A stretch of 64,000 nucleotides of DNA from Piscinibacter gummiphilus (GCF_002116905.1 NZ_CP015118.1:3286001-3350000), one strand, 5' to 3'; positions 7,983 to 17,145 are shown, counted from the stretch's first letter. The notes: a model not told the origin generated them from the sequence alone. Numbers and translations: made by a program.

Positions 7983-9299
7983 TCAGCTCTGGCAGTCGGC
8001 CGGCGTGCGCGGCGTGAGCTTCTTCTCCGACGCGTACTTCGCGGCGGTGCTCTTGACCAGGGGCTTGAGGATCTGCTCGTCGGCCTGCAGCCAGTCGGAA
8101 CTGAACTTCCAGGCCTTGCCGTCCCAGGTGTGGATGCGGGTCCAGGCCGCGCCCATGTGGTCCACGCACGAGGTGCTGATGGGACGCATCACGCCCGCGA
8201 AGCCGAGCGCGTCGAGCTTGGCCTGCGTGAGGTTCAGGTTCTCGAGGCCCCAGCGGATCTGCTCGCCGTTCATCGTCTTGCCCTTGCCGAAGCGCTCCTG
8301 CGCGGCACGCACGCCCTCGACACCCAGCATCGCGCTCATCGCCCCGCGCATGTAGAGCACCTGGCCCACTTCCTCCTTCGGCCCGGTGCCGAGGTTCTTC
8401 GCGTGCAGCTTCGCGAGCACGTCCTTGACGAACTGGGACTGCGGCTCGGCGCCGTGCTGCATGGCGACGGCGTTGTAGCCCTTGGCGCCTTCGCCCACGT
8501 CCTTCACGTCCGGCTCGGCGCCGGCCCACCACACGCCGTACATCTTCTCGCGCGGGTAGCCGGTGGCCTGGGCCTCCTTCAGCGCGGTGGAGTTCATCAC
8601 GCCCCAGCCCCACAGCAGCACGTAGTCGGGCCGGTTCTGGCGCACCTGCAGCCACGTGGCCTTCTGCTCGACGCCCGGCGCCGTGACCGGCAGCAGCGTC
8701 AGTTCGAAGCCGTGCATGCGCGAGCGCTCCTGCAGCAGCGGGATGGGCTCCTTGCCGTACGGGCTGTCGTGGTACACGAGTGCGATCTTCTTGCCGCGCA
8801 GCTTGTCGAGCCCGCCTTCCTTCTTGCCGATGGCCTGGATGATGGTGTCGGCGGCCACCCAGTAGGTACCGGCGATCGGGAAGTTCCACTTGAAGACGGT
8901 GCCGTCGGCGCTTTCGCTGCGGCCATAGCCCACCGTCACCACCGGAATCTTGTCGACCGGCGCCTTCTCGGTGATGGCGAACGTGGCGCCGGTGGACAAC
9001 GGCTGCACGAACGAGGCGCCGCCGTTCTTGTCCTTCAGCCGCTCGTAGCACTCGACGCTGCGCGCGGTGTCGTAGCCGGTCTCGCATTCCTCGAACTGCA
9101 GCTTGACGCCGTTGATGCCGCCGCGTTCGTTCACGAGCTTCAGGTAGTCGACGTAGCCGTTCGCCCACGGCGCCCCGTTCGGCGCGTACGCCCCGGTGCG
9201 GTACGACAGCACCGGCACGAACTGCTGCTTCGCCTGGGCGAACGCGCCCGCCGTCACCAGGCCCAGGGCCGTGGCCACCGTCAGAGTCCGAAGGTTCAT
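7983..9299 (-). CDS. ABC transporter periplasmic substrate-binding protein (Leu/Ile/Val-binding type)
   Basis: The 438-residue protein has a signal peptide (residues 1-21, AGAFA-QAKQ) and a Peripla_BP_6 fold: NGYVDYLKLVNERGGINGVKLQ, VVTVGYGRS, KIALVYHDSPYGKEP and a C-terminal DHMGAAWTRIHTWDGK block. It is longer than E. coli LivJ/LivK (about 370), a feature shared by family members that carry aromatic acids or amides. A C-terminal Cys (PADCQS) pairs potentially with the Cys of STSCVDH. The 25-base gap to LivM is the largest intercistronic gap in the downstream half of the operon, and binding-protein genes often have their own strong ribosome site. Confidence 0.92.
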   Translation of the reverse strand: MNLRTLTVATALGLVTAGAFAQAKQQFVPVLSYRTGAYAPNGAPWANGYVDYLKLVNERGGINGVKLQFEECETGYDTARSVECYERLKDKNGGASFVQPLSTGATFAITEKAPVDKIPVVTVGYGRSESADGTVFKWNFPIAGTYWVAADTIIQAIGKKEGGLDKLRGKKIALVYHDSPYGKEPIPLLQERSRMHGFELTLLPVTAPGVEQKATWLQVRQNRPDYVLLWGWGVMNSTALKEAQATGYPREKMYGVWWAGAEPDVKDVGEGAKGYNAVAMQHGAEPQSQFVKDVLAKLHAKNLGTGPKEEVGQVLYMRGAMSAMLGVEGVRAAQERFGKGKTMNGEQIRWGLENLNLTQAKLDALGFAGVMRPISTSCVDHMGAAWTRIHTWDGKAWKFSSDWLQADEQILKPLVKSTAAKYASEKKLTPRTPADCQS

Positions 9300-9324
9300 G
9301 GCTGCTCCTCTTGGAAGTGGAAGG

Positions 9325-10401
9325 TCAGTAGGGGAAAGGCCAGGTCCGCAGCTTCTGTTTGCCGGTGGACCAGAGGCGGGCGAGCCCGTGCGGCTCGACG
9401 ATCAGGAACCAGACGATGAGGCCGCCGAACAGCATCAGCTCGGCGTGGGAGATGCCCACGGTGGAGATCTCGGCCCCGACGAGGCCCGCCAGCGCGGGCA
9501 GCACCTGGTTCAACACGACCGGCAGCACGATGATGAAGGCGGCGCCGAAGAAGCTGCCCATGATCGAGCCGAGACCACCGATGATCACCATGAACAGCAG
9601 GCGGAACGACAGGTCCACCGAGAAGGCGGCGGGTTCCCACGCGCCCAGGTACACGAAGGCCCACAGCGCGCCGGCCACGCCGATGATGAAGGAGCTCACC
9701 GCGAAGGCGCTCAGCTTCGCGTGCATCGGGCGGATGCCGATCACCGCGGCGGCCACGTCCATGTCGCGGATGGCCATCCACTCGCGCCCGATGGCGCCGC
9801 GCACGAGGTTCTTCGTCAGCACCGCCATCGCCACCAGCACCGCGAGGCAGAAGACGTAGCGGCTGGCCGCGCTTTCGACGGGCAGGCCGAACACCTGCAG
9901 GTTCGACACCGACACGGAACCGGACGGCGTGTCGAGCGTGAACCACTTGATGCGCAGGAACATCCAGTCGCTGAAGAACTGCGCGGCCAGCGTGGCGACC
10001 GCGAGGTACAGACCCTTCACGCGCAGGCTGGGCAGCCCGAACAGGATGCCGAACGCGGTGGCGCACAGCCCGCCCAGCAGCAGCGCGGGGACGAGCGGCA
10101 TGCCGGGGATCCGGACGAAAATGTTGTAGGCCCCGTACGCGCCCACGGCCATGAAGGCGCCCGAGCCGAGCGAGATCTGCCCGCAGTAGCCCACCAGCAC
10201 GTTCACGCCGAGCGCGGCGAGCGACATGATCAGGAACGGGATCAGGATGGCCCGCATCAGGTAGTCGCTGGCCAGGAACGGCACGACGACGAAGGCCGCA
10301 GCGAGCAGGGCCCAGATCGCCACGCGGTCCTGCAGGATCGGGAAGACCTGCTGGTCGGCCCGGTACGTGGTCTTGAACTGGCCGTTCTCGCGGTAGAACA
10401 T
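9325..10401 (-). CDS. livM: Branched-chain-type ABC transporter permease, LivM family
   Basis: The 358-residue membrane protein has the LivM core LGVNVLVGYCGQISLGSGAFMAVGAYGAY (about residues 64-92) and the cytoplasmic coupling loop REWMAIRDMDVAAAVIGI, which docks on the ATPases. The start ATG 10401 follows the LivH stop by 5 bases. A long upstream frame extension (to 11172) is only a shadow of livH in another frame. About ten hydrophobic segments can be counted. It forms the heterodimeric channel with LivH. Confidence 0.93.
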   Translation of the reverse strand: MFYRENGQFKTTYRADQQVFPILQDRVAIWALLAAAFVVVPFLASDYLMRAILIPFLIMSLAALGVNVLVGYCGQISLGSGAFMAVGAYGAYNIFVRIPGMPLVPALLLGGLCATAFGILFGLPSLRVKGLYLAVATLAAQFFSDWMFLRIKWFTLDTPSGSVSVSNLQVFGLPVESAASRYVFCLAVLVAMAVLTKNLVRGAIGREWMAIRDMDVAAAVIGIRPMHAKLSAFAVSSFIIGVAGALWAFVYLGAWEPAAFSVDLSFRLLFMVIIGGLGSIMGSFFGAAFIIVLPVVLNQVLPALAGLVGAEISTVGISHAELMLFGGLIVWFLIVEPHGLARLWSTGKQKLRTWPFPY

Positions 10402-10406
10402 GATGG

Positions 10407-11336
10407 TCAGACCCGGTCGATGATCTTTTCGCCGAACAGCCCCTGCGGACGGAACAGCAGGAACACGAGCGCCAGCACGTAGGCGAACCAGATCTCGATG
10501 CCGCCGCCGACGAAGGGCCCGAGGTACACCTCGGAGAGCTTCTCGCCCACGCCGATCACGAGGCCGCCGATGATGGCGCCCGGCACCGAGGTGAGCCCGC
10601 CGAGGATCACGACGGGCAGTGCGCGCAGCGCGACCGTGGTCAGCGAGAACTGCACGCCGAGCTTGCTGCCCCAGATCATTCCTGCCACCAGCGCGACGAC
10701 ACCGGCCACGCACCACACGATCACCCAGATGTGCGTGAGCGGGATGCCGATGGACTGCGCGGCCTGGTGGTCGTCGGCCACGGCCCGCAGCGCGCGGCCG
10801 ATGCCCGTCTTCTGGAAGAACAGCGACAACGCGGCGACCAGCGTGGCGGCGATCAGTGCCGCGTACAGGTCCTCCTTGTTGACGAGGATGCCGCCCTGGA
10901 ACATGCCTTCGAGCAGGAAGATCGGGTCCTTCGGCATGCCGATGTCGATCTTGTAGATGTTGCTGCCGAACAGCGTCTGGCCCGCGCCGTCGAGGAAGTA
11001 GGCAATGCCCAGCGTGGCCATCAGCAGCGTCGCGCCCTTCTGGTTGACGAGGTGGCGCAGCACCAGGCGCTCCACGAGCCAGGCCACGGCAAACATGATC
11101 AGCCCCGCCACCACGAAGGCGGCGACGTTGGCGAACCAGCGGCTCTCGATGCCGGTCCACTGCGGGATCCATTCGGAGAACCGGGCCATCGCGAGTGCCG
11201 CGAACAGCACCATCGCACCCTGGGCGAAGTTGAAGACGCCGGATGCCTTGAAGATCAGCACGAAGCCGAGGGCGACGAGCGAGTACAGCATGCCGACCAT
11301 CAGGCCGCCGAAGAGGGTCTCGAGGAAAAAGCCCAT
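10407..11336 (-). CDS. livH: Branched-chain-type ABC transporter permease, LivH family
   Basis: The 309-residue permease begins with the typical MGFFLETLFGGLMVGMLYSLVALG and FNFAQGAM elements, has a coupling loop GRALRAVADDHQAAQSIGI (about residues 175-195) and ends FRPQGLFGEKIIDRV, the canonical LivH C-terminus. It starts one base after the LivG stop codon, so translation is coupled. It works with LivM as the channel for the periplasmic binding protein encoded at 7983-9299. Confidence 0.94.
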   Translation of the reverse strand: MGFFLETLFGGLMVGMLYSLVALGFVLIFKASGVFNFAQGAMVLFAALAMARFSEWIPQWTGIESRWFANVAAFVVAGLIMFAVAWLVERLVLRHLVNQKGATLLMATLGIAYFLDGAGQTLFGSNIYKIDIGMPKDPIFLLEGMFQGGILVNKEDLYAALIAATLVAALSLFFQKTGIGRALRAVADDHQAAQSIGIPLTHIWVIVWCVAGVVALVAGMIWGSKLGVQFSLTTVALRALPVVILGGLTSVPGAIIGGLVIGVGEKLSEVYLGPFVGGGIEIWFAYVLALVFLLFRPQGLFGEKIIDRV

Positions 11337-11337
11337 G

Positions 11338-12126
11338 TCAGTGCGCCACCCCGAGGTAGGCCCGGATCACGTTCTCGTCGTGGCGCACCTCGTCGGGCGT
11401 GCCGTCGCCGATCTTGCGGCCGTAGTCGAGCACCACGACCCGGTCGGAGATGTCCATCACCACGCCCATGTCGTGTTCGATCAGCACGATGGTGGCGCCG
11501 AACTCGTCGTTCACGTCGAGGATGAAGCGGCTCATGTCCTGCTTCTCCTCGACGTTCATGCCGGCCATGGGTTCGTCGAGCAGCAGCACCTGCGGCTCCA
11601 TCGCCAGCGCCCGGCCGAGGTCCACGCGCTTCTGCAGGCCGTACGGCAGCTGGCCCACGGGGGTCTTGCGAAACGCCTGAATCTCGAGGAAGTCGATGAT
11701 GTGCTCGACGAACTCGCGGTGGCGGATCTCCTCGCGTTCGGCCGCGCCCCAGCGGATCGCCTGCTGGAACAGGTTGCAGCGCATGCGCAGGTTGCGGCCC
11801 GTCATCAGGTTGTCGAGCACGCTCATGCCCTGGAACAGCGACAGGTTCTGGAAGGTGCGGGCCACGCCCATCTCGGCCACCTGGCGCGAGTTCATGTGGC
11901 GGAAGGTGCGGCCGCGGAACTCGATCGCCCCCTGCTGCGGTGTGTAGACCCCGTTGATGCAGTTGAGCATCGAGCTCTTGCCCGCGCCGTTCGGGCCGAT
12001 GATGGCGCGCACCTCGTGCTCGCGCACGTCGAAGCTGATGTCGCTCAGGGCTCGCACGCCGCCGAAGCTCAGCGAGATGTTCTGCACGTCGAGCACCACC
12101 TCGCCGATGGGGCGGCCGCCGTTCAT
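11338..12126 (-). CDS. livG: Branched-chain-type ABC transporter ATPase, LivG family
   Basis: The 262-residue ATPase has Walker A GPNGAGKSS (about residue 45), the LivG-specific arm GVARTFQNLSLFQGMSVLDNLM, a degenerate signature LPYGLQKRVDLGRAL in place of LSGGQ, Walker B VLLLDEPMAGMN and IEHDMGVVMDISDRV as the switch region. The LPYG signature is normal for LivG. The start ATG 12126 overlaps the stop of the upstream acyl-CoA ligase as ATGA (12123-12126), showing translational coupling of ligase and transporter. Confidence 0.94.
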   Translation of the reverse strand: MNGGRPIGEVVLDVQNISLSFGGVRALSDISFDVREHEVRAIIGPNGAGKSSMLNCINGVYTPQQGAIEFRGRTFRHMNSRQVAEMGVARTFQNLSLFQGMSVLDNLMTGRNLRMRCNLFQQAIRWGAAEREEIRHREFVEHIIDFLEIQAFRKTPVGQLPYGLQKRVDLGRALAMEPQVLLLDEPMAGMNVEEKQDMSRFILDVNDEFGATIVLIEHDMGVVMDISDRVVVLDYGRKIGDGTPDEVRHDENVIRAYLGVAH

Positions 12127-14096
12127 GCCGCGGCCCTCACGGCGGGGAACCGTGTCGCGTCGACGATCTTCAGCGTCGCGTGGACCAGGCCCGTGCGGCC
12201 ATCCTCGAACTTGACCTGGGTCTCGATGTACTGCTCGGGCCGGCCCGCGTACAGCGCGTCCACCAGCACCGCGTACTTCTCGGCGATGAAGCCGCGGCGG
12301 ACCTTGCGGGTGCGGGTCAGCTCGTCGTCGTCGGGGTCGAGTTCCTTGTGCAGCACGAGGAAGCGGGAGATCTGCGTCTCGGCCATGCCGTGTTCGGCCG
12401 CCAGGTCGGCGTTGACCTGCCCGATGCAGTCGGCGATGAGGTCGAGCACGTCCGCCTTGGTCGCCAGGTCCACGTAGCCGCCGTAGGGCAGGCCGCGGCG
12501 TTCGGCCCAGTTGCCCACCGCCTCGCTGTCGATGTTGATGAACGCGCAGACCTCGTCGCGGCCGTGGCCGAAACACACGGCCTCCTTGATCTGCGGGAAG
12601 AACTTGAGCTTGTTCTCGATGTAATTGGGGGCGAAGAGGGCGCCTGCGCACGCGCCGTCGGGGGCGTTGAGCCGGCCCACGTCCTTCGCGCGGTCGATGA
12701 TGCGCAGGTGCCCCTCGGCATCGAGCACACCGGCGTCGCCGGTGTGGAAGTAGCCCTCGGCGTCGAGCACCTCCGCGGTGGCGTCGGGCCGGCGGTGGTA
12801 GCCCTTGAGCACCGAGACGCCGCGCACCAGCACCTCGCCGTCGGCGGCGATGCGCAGTTCCATGCCGGGCGCGGCGGCACCCACCGTCTGCAGCTTGACC
12901 TTGCCGTCCTGCTGCAGGCACACGTAGGCGCAGGTTTCGGTCTGGCCGTAGAACTGTTTCAGGTTCACGCCGATGGAGCGGTAGAAGCGGAACAGGTCGG
13001 GGCCGATCGCGGCGCCCGCGGTGTAGGCGACGCGGATGCGGCTCATGCCCAGCACGTTGCGCAGCGGGCCGTAGATGACGAGGTCGCCGAGCGCGTACAG
13101 CAACCGGTCGCCCAGGGCCACCGGATGGCCGTTGAGCAGGTCGGCACCCACGCGGCGGGCCAGCGCCATGAACTTCGCGTACAGCCAGCGCTTCGGCCGG
13201 GCCGCGTCCTCCATGCGGATGGACACCGCGGTGAGCAGTCCCTCGAAGGTGCGCGGCGGACCGAAGTAGTAGCTCGGGCCGATCTCGCGCATGTCGTTCG
13301 TGACCGTCTCCGACGACTCGGGGCAGTTCAGCGTGAAGCCGCCCACGAGCCACTGCGCCACCGAGAACAGGTGGTCGCCGACCCAGGCCATCGGCAGGTA
13401 GCTCATGATGTTGTCGCCGGGACCGAGCCGGTCGGTCTCGACCCCGCCGCGGCCCGCGGCGATGAAACTCGCGTGCGTCTGGCACACGCCCTTCGGCCGG
13501 CCCGTGGTGCCCGAGGTGTAGAGGATCACGCCCACGTCGCCGGGCTCGCCGCTGGCCACGGCTGCGTCGAAGAAGCCGGGATGGGCCTCGTCGTACGTGC
13601 GGCCCAGCGCACGCAGCGCGTCGTAGCCGAGCAGGCCGTCCTGCGCGTAGTGGCGCAGGCCCTTCGGGTCGTCGTAGACGATGTGGCGCAGCGGCGGCGC
13701 GCCGTCCTGGCGCAGCTCGCGGCATTCGAGGAGCTTGTCGACCTGCTCCTGGTCCTCGGCGATCACGAACTCGACGGAGGCGTCGTCGAGCATGAACACC
13801 ATCTCGCCCGCGATCGCGTCCTGGTACAGCGGGACCGGCACGCCGCGCAGGCTCTGTGCCGCGACCATCGCCATGTAGAGGTGAGGGCGGTTCGCGCCCA
13901 CCACGGCGAGGTTGTCGCCGGGCTTGAAGCCGAGGCTCGCGAGGCCGCAAGCGATCTCGCGGACCTCGCGGGCCACGTCGGCCCAGCCCCACGTCTGCCA
14001 GATGCCGAGGTCCTTCTCGCGCATGGCGGGGGCCTCGGGCCGGGCCCGGGCATGGGCCATCAGCAGGCGCGGGAAGGTGGGTTGGAGTGTGTCCAC
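12123..14096 (-). CDS. AMP-forming acyl-CoA synthetase (long-chain type), first gene of the Liv-type operon
   Basis: The roughly 657-residue ligase shows the P-loop YTSGTTGRPKGV (about residues 198-209), the FYGQTE adenine motif, YFHTGDAG and the hinge RIIDRAKDVGRLN, followed by a C-terminal domain with TRTRKVRRGFIAEKY. Architecture and length match long-chain acyl-CoA synthetases found next to LivFGHM genes in Burkholderiales. No ATG is at the expected place: GTG 14096 gives a normal N-terminus, while ATG 14060 would cut 12 residues. The substrate is not known. It may activate the acid imported by the transporter, with the PaaK-like enzyme as a second ligase. It is transcribed away from the Crp/Fnr gene, across a palindromic site. 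Confidence 0.9.
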   Translation of the reverse strand: MDTLQPTFPRLLMAHARARPEAPAMREKDLGIWQTWGWADVAREVREIACGLASLGFKPGDNLAVVGANRPHLYMAMVAAQSLRGVPVPLYQDAIAGEMVFMLDDASVEFVIAEDQEQVDKLLECRELRQDGAPPLRHIVYDDPKGLRHYAQDGLLGYDALRALGRTYDEAHPGFFDAAVASGEPGDVGVILYTSGTTGRPKGVCQTHASFIAAGRGGVETDRLGPGDNIMSYLPMAWVGDHLFSVAQWLVGGFTLNCPESSETVTNDMREIGPSYYFGPPRTFEGLLTAVSIRMEDAARPKRWLYAKFMALARRVGADLLNGHPVALGDRLLYALGDLVIYGPLRNVLGMSRIRVAYTAGAAIGPDLFRFYRSIGVNLKQFYGQTETCAYVCLQQDGKVKLQTVGAAAPGMELRIAADGEVLVRGVSVLKGYHRRPDATAEVLDAEGYFHTGDAGVLDAEGHLRIIDRAKDVGRLNAPDGACAGALFAPNYIENKLKFFPQIKEAVCFGHGRDEVCAFINIDSEAVGNWAERRGLPYGGYVDLATKADVLDLIADCIGQVNADLAAEHGMAETQISRFLVLHKELDPDDDELTRTRKVRRGFIAEKYAVLVDALYAGRPEQYIETQVKFEDGRTGLVHATLKIVDATRFPAVRAAA

Positions 14097-14131
14097 GATG
14101 GCCGGATCGTAGGCTTCACTTTGACGCCGAT

Positions 14132-14149
14132 TTGTCGTTGCGACGACAA
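14132..14149. promoter_or_regulatory. Perfect 18-base palindromic operator candidate between the ligase operon and crp/fnr-type gene
   Basis: The sequence is TTGTCGT-TGCG-ACGACAA, a perfect 7-base inverted repeat with a 4-base spacer. It lies in the 84-base divergent intergenic region, 35 bases upstream of the ligase GTG and 31 bases upstream of the regulator ATG. The geometry (TTG...CAA with a 4-base centre) fits a Crp/Fnr-family dimer, and the adjacent gene encodes such a regulator, so autoregulation together with control of the operon is likely (inference). Confidence 0.72.
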
Positions 14150-14180
14150 TCCTAGGGACAGCCCTCCCCGGAGTTTCCCG

Positions 14181-14912
14181 ATGCAGTCGAGTGGCCATTC
14201 CATCCGCGACCGCGCCCGTCCACCCACCGCCGACGAACTCGCCGGCATCCCGTGGCTGCCGGCGCTGACCCCCGCCGAACGCCGCCGCGCGGAGGCCGAC
14301 CTCGTGGTGGGCGAGGCCGAGCCCGGCGACCTCGTGTGCCGCATCGGGCGCTCGCCCACGTTCTGGTTCGGTGTGGTCGAGGGCCTGCTGAAGATGAGCA
14401 CGGACCGCGCCGACGGCGGCACGGTGACCTACACCGGCGTGCCGCCGGGCGGCTGGTTCGGCGAGGGCACGGTGATGAAACGCGAGCCGTACCGCTACAA
14501 CATCCAGGCCCTGCGCCGCAGCGTGGTCGCGGGCCTGCCGATCGAGAGCTTCCACTGGCTGCTGGACCATTCCATCGGCTTCAACCGCTTCGTGATGAAC
14601 CAGCTCAACGAACGGCTGGGGCAGTTCATCGCGGCGCTCGAGATCGACCGGCTCAACAACCCGGACGCACGCGTCGCGCGCAGCCTCGCGGCGCTGTTCA
14701 ACCCGGTGCTGTACCCGGGCGTGGGCGACGTGTTGCGCATCACGCAGCAGGAACTGGCGTACCTCGTGGGGCTGTCGCGGCAGCGCGTCAACGAGGCGCT
14801 GACACACCTCGCGGCACAAGGGTTGATCCGCGTCGAGTACGGCGGCCTGCGGGTGCTCGACCTGGACGGCTTGCGGGCCACCGTGGCGGGGGCCGGGAAG
14901 CGGGATGTGTGA
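14181..14912 (+). CDS. Crp/Fnr-family transcriptional regulator
   Basis: The 243-residue protein has an N-terminal cyclic-nucleotide-binding-like beta-roll (about 45-130, with PPGGWFGEGTVMKREPYRYN in place of the cAMP phosphate-binding cassette) and a C-terminal winged helix (about 165-235, ITQQELAYLVGLSRQRVNEAL). The Arg-Ser pair that contacts cAMP in true CRP is not conserved, and no N-terminal cysteine cluster of FNR is present, so the effector is something else, possibly an acyl-CoA from the divergent operon (inference). The large frame running upstream from 12180 is antisense to the ligase and not coding. The start is ATG 14181. Confidence 0.9.
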   Translation: MQSSGHSIRDRARPPTADELAGIPWLPALTPAERRRAEADLVVGEAEPGDLVCRIGRSPTFWFGVVEGLLKMSTDRADGGTVTYTGVPPGGWFGEGTVMKREPYRYNIQALRRSVVAGLPIESFHWLLDHSIGFNRFVMNQLNERLGQFIAALEIDRLNNPDARVARSLAALFNPVLYPGVGDVLRITQQELAYLVGLSRQRVNEALTHLAAQGLIRVEYGGLRVLDLDGLRATVAGAGKRDV

Positions 14913-15064
14913 TCGGGATGGCGCGGGGCCCCGTTCCCGGGGGGTGTCCTCGAAATGCCGTCGATGTGTAGTAGCCTCGCACCGTCTCGAAAAACGAAAC
15001 CACCGGCCGACGTCGACGTGCCTCCTGGCGATGCGGCGCGGCCCACGCCACGGGAGAACGCGGG

Positions 15065-15841
15065 ATGCCCCTCACAGACCTGATGTTTCGCACGACGCGC
15101 GTCGCGTCGCTCGGCGTTCAGAACGCGATCGGTGTCGTGCGGCCCCATCCGGCGGTGAATGGCGACCAGAGAACCCACGCCTTCACCCATGCCCGGGCCA
15201 CCCTGGCCATCACGCCGAACGGCGGCACGATGAACCTCAGCATCGTGCCCGACGTGAATGGCGACGTGGTCTACATCCCGTGGGGCCTGGGCGAGATTCA
15301 CTCGGTGCACATCCCGCAGGCCGAACTGGCGAACATCTCGCTGTTCGTGACGGCGCAGATGCAAGGGTGCCAGCTCGTGGTCAACAAGATGGACGACGGC
15401 TCCTACAAGTTCCATCACGGCAACTCGCTTCAGAGCCCGACGGCGCAGGACTCGGCCACGCGCCCCACGTTCCAGACGCCCGCCGCGCTGACCGACCTGA
15501 CCCGCCTGTCGGACCTCGGGCGGCCACTGGTGGCGGACCCGGTCCAGATCCAGTTGACGGGGACCCTCTCGAAGGCCGACTACTTCGCCGGCGTGCAGCG
15601 ACGCCTGGACCAGAAATTCGCGAACGGGCGCACCGGCATCAACTACGCGCGCCCGGAACACGTGTCCTTCACCTACGTCGTGGCCTTCAACCTGGGGGCG
15701 CAGTGGAGCGTCTGGTACCAGACGTCCTCGCAGTTCTTCTACCGGCGCCCGACCAAGGCGATCTTCCGCAAGAAGGTGGTCGACCCCTCGGCCGGCCAGA
15801 ACATCGAGTTCATCGAGGCACGCGAGGCGTTCAGGATCTGA
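15065..15841 (+). CDS. Hypothetical protein, no family recognised (258 aa)
   Basis: The frame has a normal codon pattern and begins at ATG 15065, preceded by GGGAGAACGCGGG (weak GGGAG site). No signal peptide or membrane segment is present. Composition is that of a soluble, mainly beta protein with many aromatic residues in the last third (HVSFTYVVAFNLGAQWSVWYQ, SSQFFYRRPTK) and a central QLVVNKMDDGSYKFHHGN segment. It stands alone between the Crp/Fnr gene and the convergent ROK gene, 10 bases tail to tail with the latter. I cannot assign a function. Confidence 0.65.
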   Translation: MPLTDLMFRTTRVASLGVQNAIGVVRPHPAVNGDQRTHAFTHARATLAITPNGGTMNLSIVPDVNGDVVYIPWGLGEIHSVHIPQAELANISLFVTAQMQGCQLVVNKMDDGSYKFHHGNSLQSPTAQDSATRPTFQTPAALTDLTRLSDLGRPLVADPVQIQLTGTLSKADYFAGVQRRLDQKFANGRTGINYARPEHVSFTYVVAFNLGAQWSVWYQTSSQFFYRRPTKAIFRKKVVDPSAGQNIEFIEAREAFRI

Positions 15842-15851
15842 GTGCCGGCGA

Positions 15852-17090
15852 TCAGGCCCGCTCCAGCTTCAGGAACAGCTCGCGGTCGGGCGAGAAGTTG
15901 GCGTGCAGCGGCAGCAGCGCGCCGCCCAGCGCGCGGGCGTCCTGTCCCACCGCACCCGGCAGCAGTTGAGGGCGCTGCGTGCCTTCCCAGTTGTAGAGGG
16001 CCAGGGCGTCGGACACGTCGCGGTTCAGGCGGTCGAGCAGCGTGCGGCTGATCGAGCCGTCGACGATGACGCCGTCGAGGTCGAGCAGGCAGGCCGCGTT
16101 GTGCACCACCATCGCGATGGCCGGGGCGGCCTGCGCGAGCCAGGCCTCGGTGTGGGGACGCCACGGGGCGTCGAGCGAGCGCTCGTCGCCCACGGCGGCC
16201 GGATCGAGGCCTGCCGCCTCGTACGCGGCCTCCAGGCTCAGCAACGACGCCACGCTCAGCAACTGTTCGGGAGGCTGCGCCTGTCCCGCTTCGCCGCGCC
16301 GCATCGCGTGCGAGCCCACCGCGCCCGCGTTGCCGTGAAGGCCGCTGCGCAGCTGGCTGTCGATGACGAGCCCGCCGCCGATGAAGGTGCCGATGAACAC
16401 GTAGAGGAAGGTCTTGAGCGACCGCCCGCGGCCGGCCACGAGTTCCGCGACGCAGGCAGCGGCCGTGTCCTTCACGAACGACGTGGGCAGGCCGCTCATG
16501 CGCCCCACGCGTTCGGCGAGGTCGATGCGGGCCCACGACGCGCTGGGCGTGACCCCGAGCAGCGACGCCCAGCCGTCCAGCAGCAGCGGCGCGGCCACGC
16601 CGATGCCCTGCAGACGGTCGCGCCTGGTCGTCCCGAGGCGCTTGCGCATCGCCTTCACTTGTTTCTCGATCTCGGCGAGCACCTCGTCCGGGTTCGGGTA
16701 GCGGTAGTTCACCGTCTGGCGCTCGCGCACCTCGCCCTGGAAGTCGACGAGCAGCACGTCGAGGCTGCGCCGGCCCACGTTGATGCCGATCGAGAACGCG
16801 CCCTCGGGGTCGAGCGCGATGGGCACCGAGGGCTGGCCCACCTTGCCGCGCACCGGGGCCAGCCGCAGCAGAAGACCTGCGGATTCGAGCCGGGCGAGGA
16901 TCAGCGACACCGTCTGCGCGGTCAGGTGGGTGAGCCGCGCGATCTGGGCCTGCGGCAGCGCGCCATGGAGCCGGATGGCCTGCAGCACGACCCGCTCGTT
17001 GAACTGGGCCATGCCCATCTGGTTCGAGCCCCGCGGACGGAGCGGCGGGCGGGCGGCGGCGGATTCGGAGGCGTGGGCGTCGGAAGACAT
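15852..17090 (-). CDS. ROK-family transcriptional repressor (NagC/Mlc-like), probable regulator of the fructose ABC operon
   Basis: The 412-residue protein has an N-terminal winged helix (about residues 28-85, NERVVLQAIRLHGALPQAQIARLTHLTAQTVSLIL) and a ROK sugar-kinase-like domain (about 95-400). The ROK signature is altered: the zinc-binding GHxxxxxxGxxCxCGxxGC cysteine cluster is reduced (around GSHAMRRGEAGQAQPPEQ), so a kinase activity is unlikely and the zinc site is probably lost, as in many ROK repressors. It lies 55 bases downstream of the frcA-type ATPase on the same strand, so it is likely cotranscribed. The inducer is presumably the transported sugar or its phosphate (inference). 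Confidence 0.88.
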   Translation of the reverse strand: MSSDAHASESAAARPPLRPRGSNQMGMAQFNERVVLQAIRLHGALPQAQIARLTHLTAQTVSLILARLESAGLLLRLAPVRGKVGQPSVPIALDPEGAFSIGINVGRRSLDVLLVDFQGEVRERQTVNYRYPNPDEVLAEIEKQVKAMRKRLGTTRRDRLQGIGVAAPLLLDGWASLLGVTPSASWARIDLAERVGRMSGLPTSFVKDTAAACVAELVAGRGRSLKTFLYVFIGTFIGGGLVIDSQLRSGLHGNAGAVGSHAMRRGEAGQAQPPEQLLSVASLLSLEAAYEAAGLDPAAVGDERSLDAPWRPHTEAWLAQAAPAIAMVVHNAACLLDLDGVIVDGSISRTLLDRLNRDVSDALALYNWEGTQRPQLLPGAVGQDARALGGALLPLHANFSPDRELFLKLERA

Positions 17091-17145
17091 CGGGATCGCG
17101 AAGAGAGGAGGGCCGGGAGGGATGTTCGCACGGCCCGGGATCGGC

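Noticed and set aside
12180..14180. Plus-strand extension of the Crp/Fnr gene to a 910-codon frame
   Set aside because: It runs antisense through the whole acyl-CoA ligase gene; the Crp/Fnr domain starts only after ATG 14181, which also has the intergenic palindrome before it.
15852..17090. Calling the ROK protein a glucokinase or fructokinase
   Set aside because: It has an N-terminal winged helix and lacks the intact zinc-cysteine signature, so it is a ROK repressor; the kinase of this locus is the PfkB enzyme at 20131.
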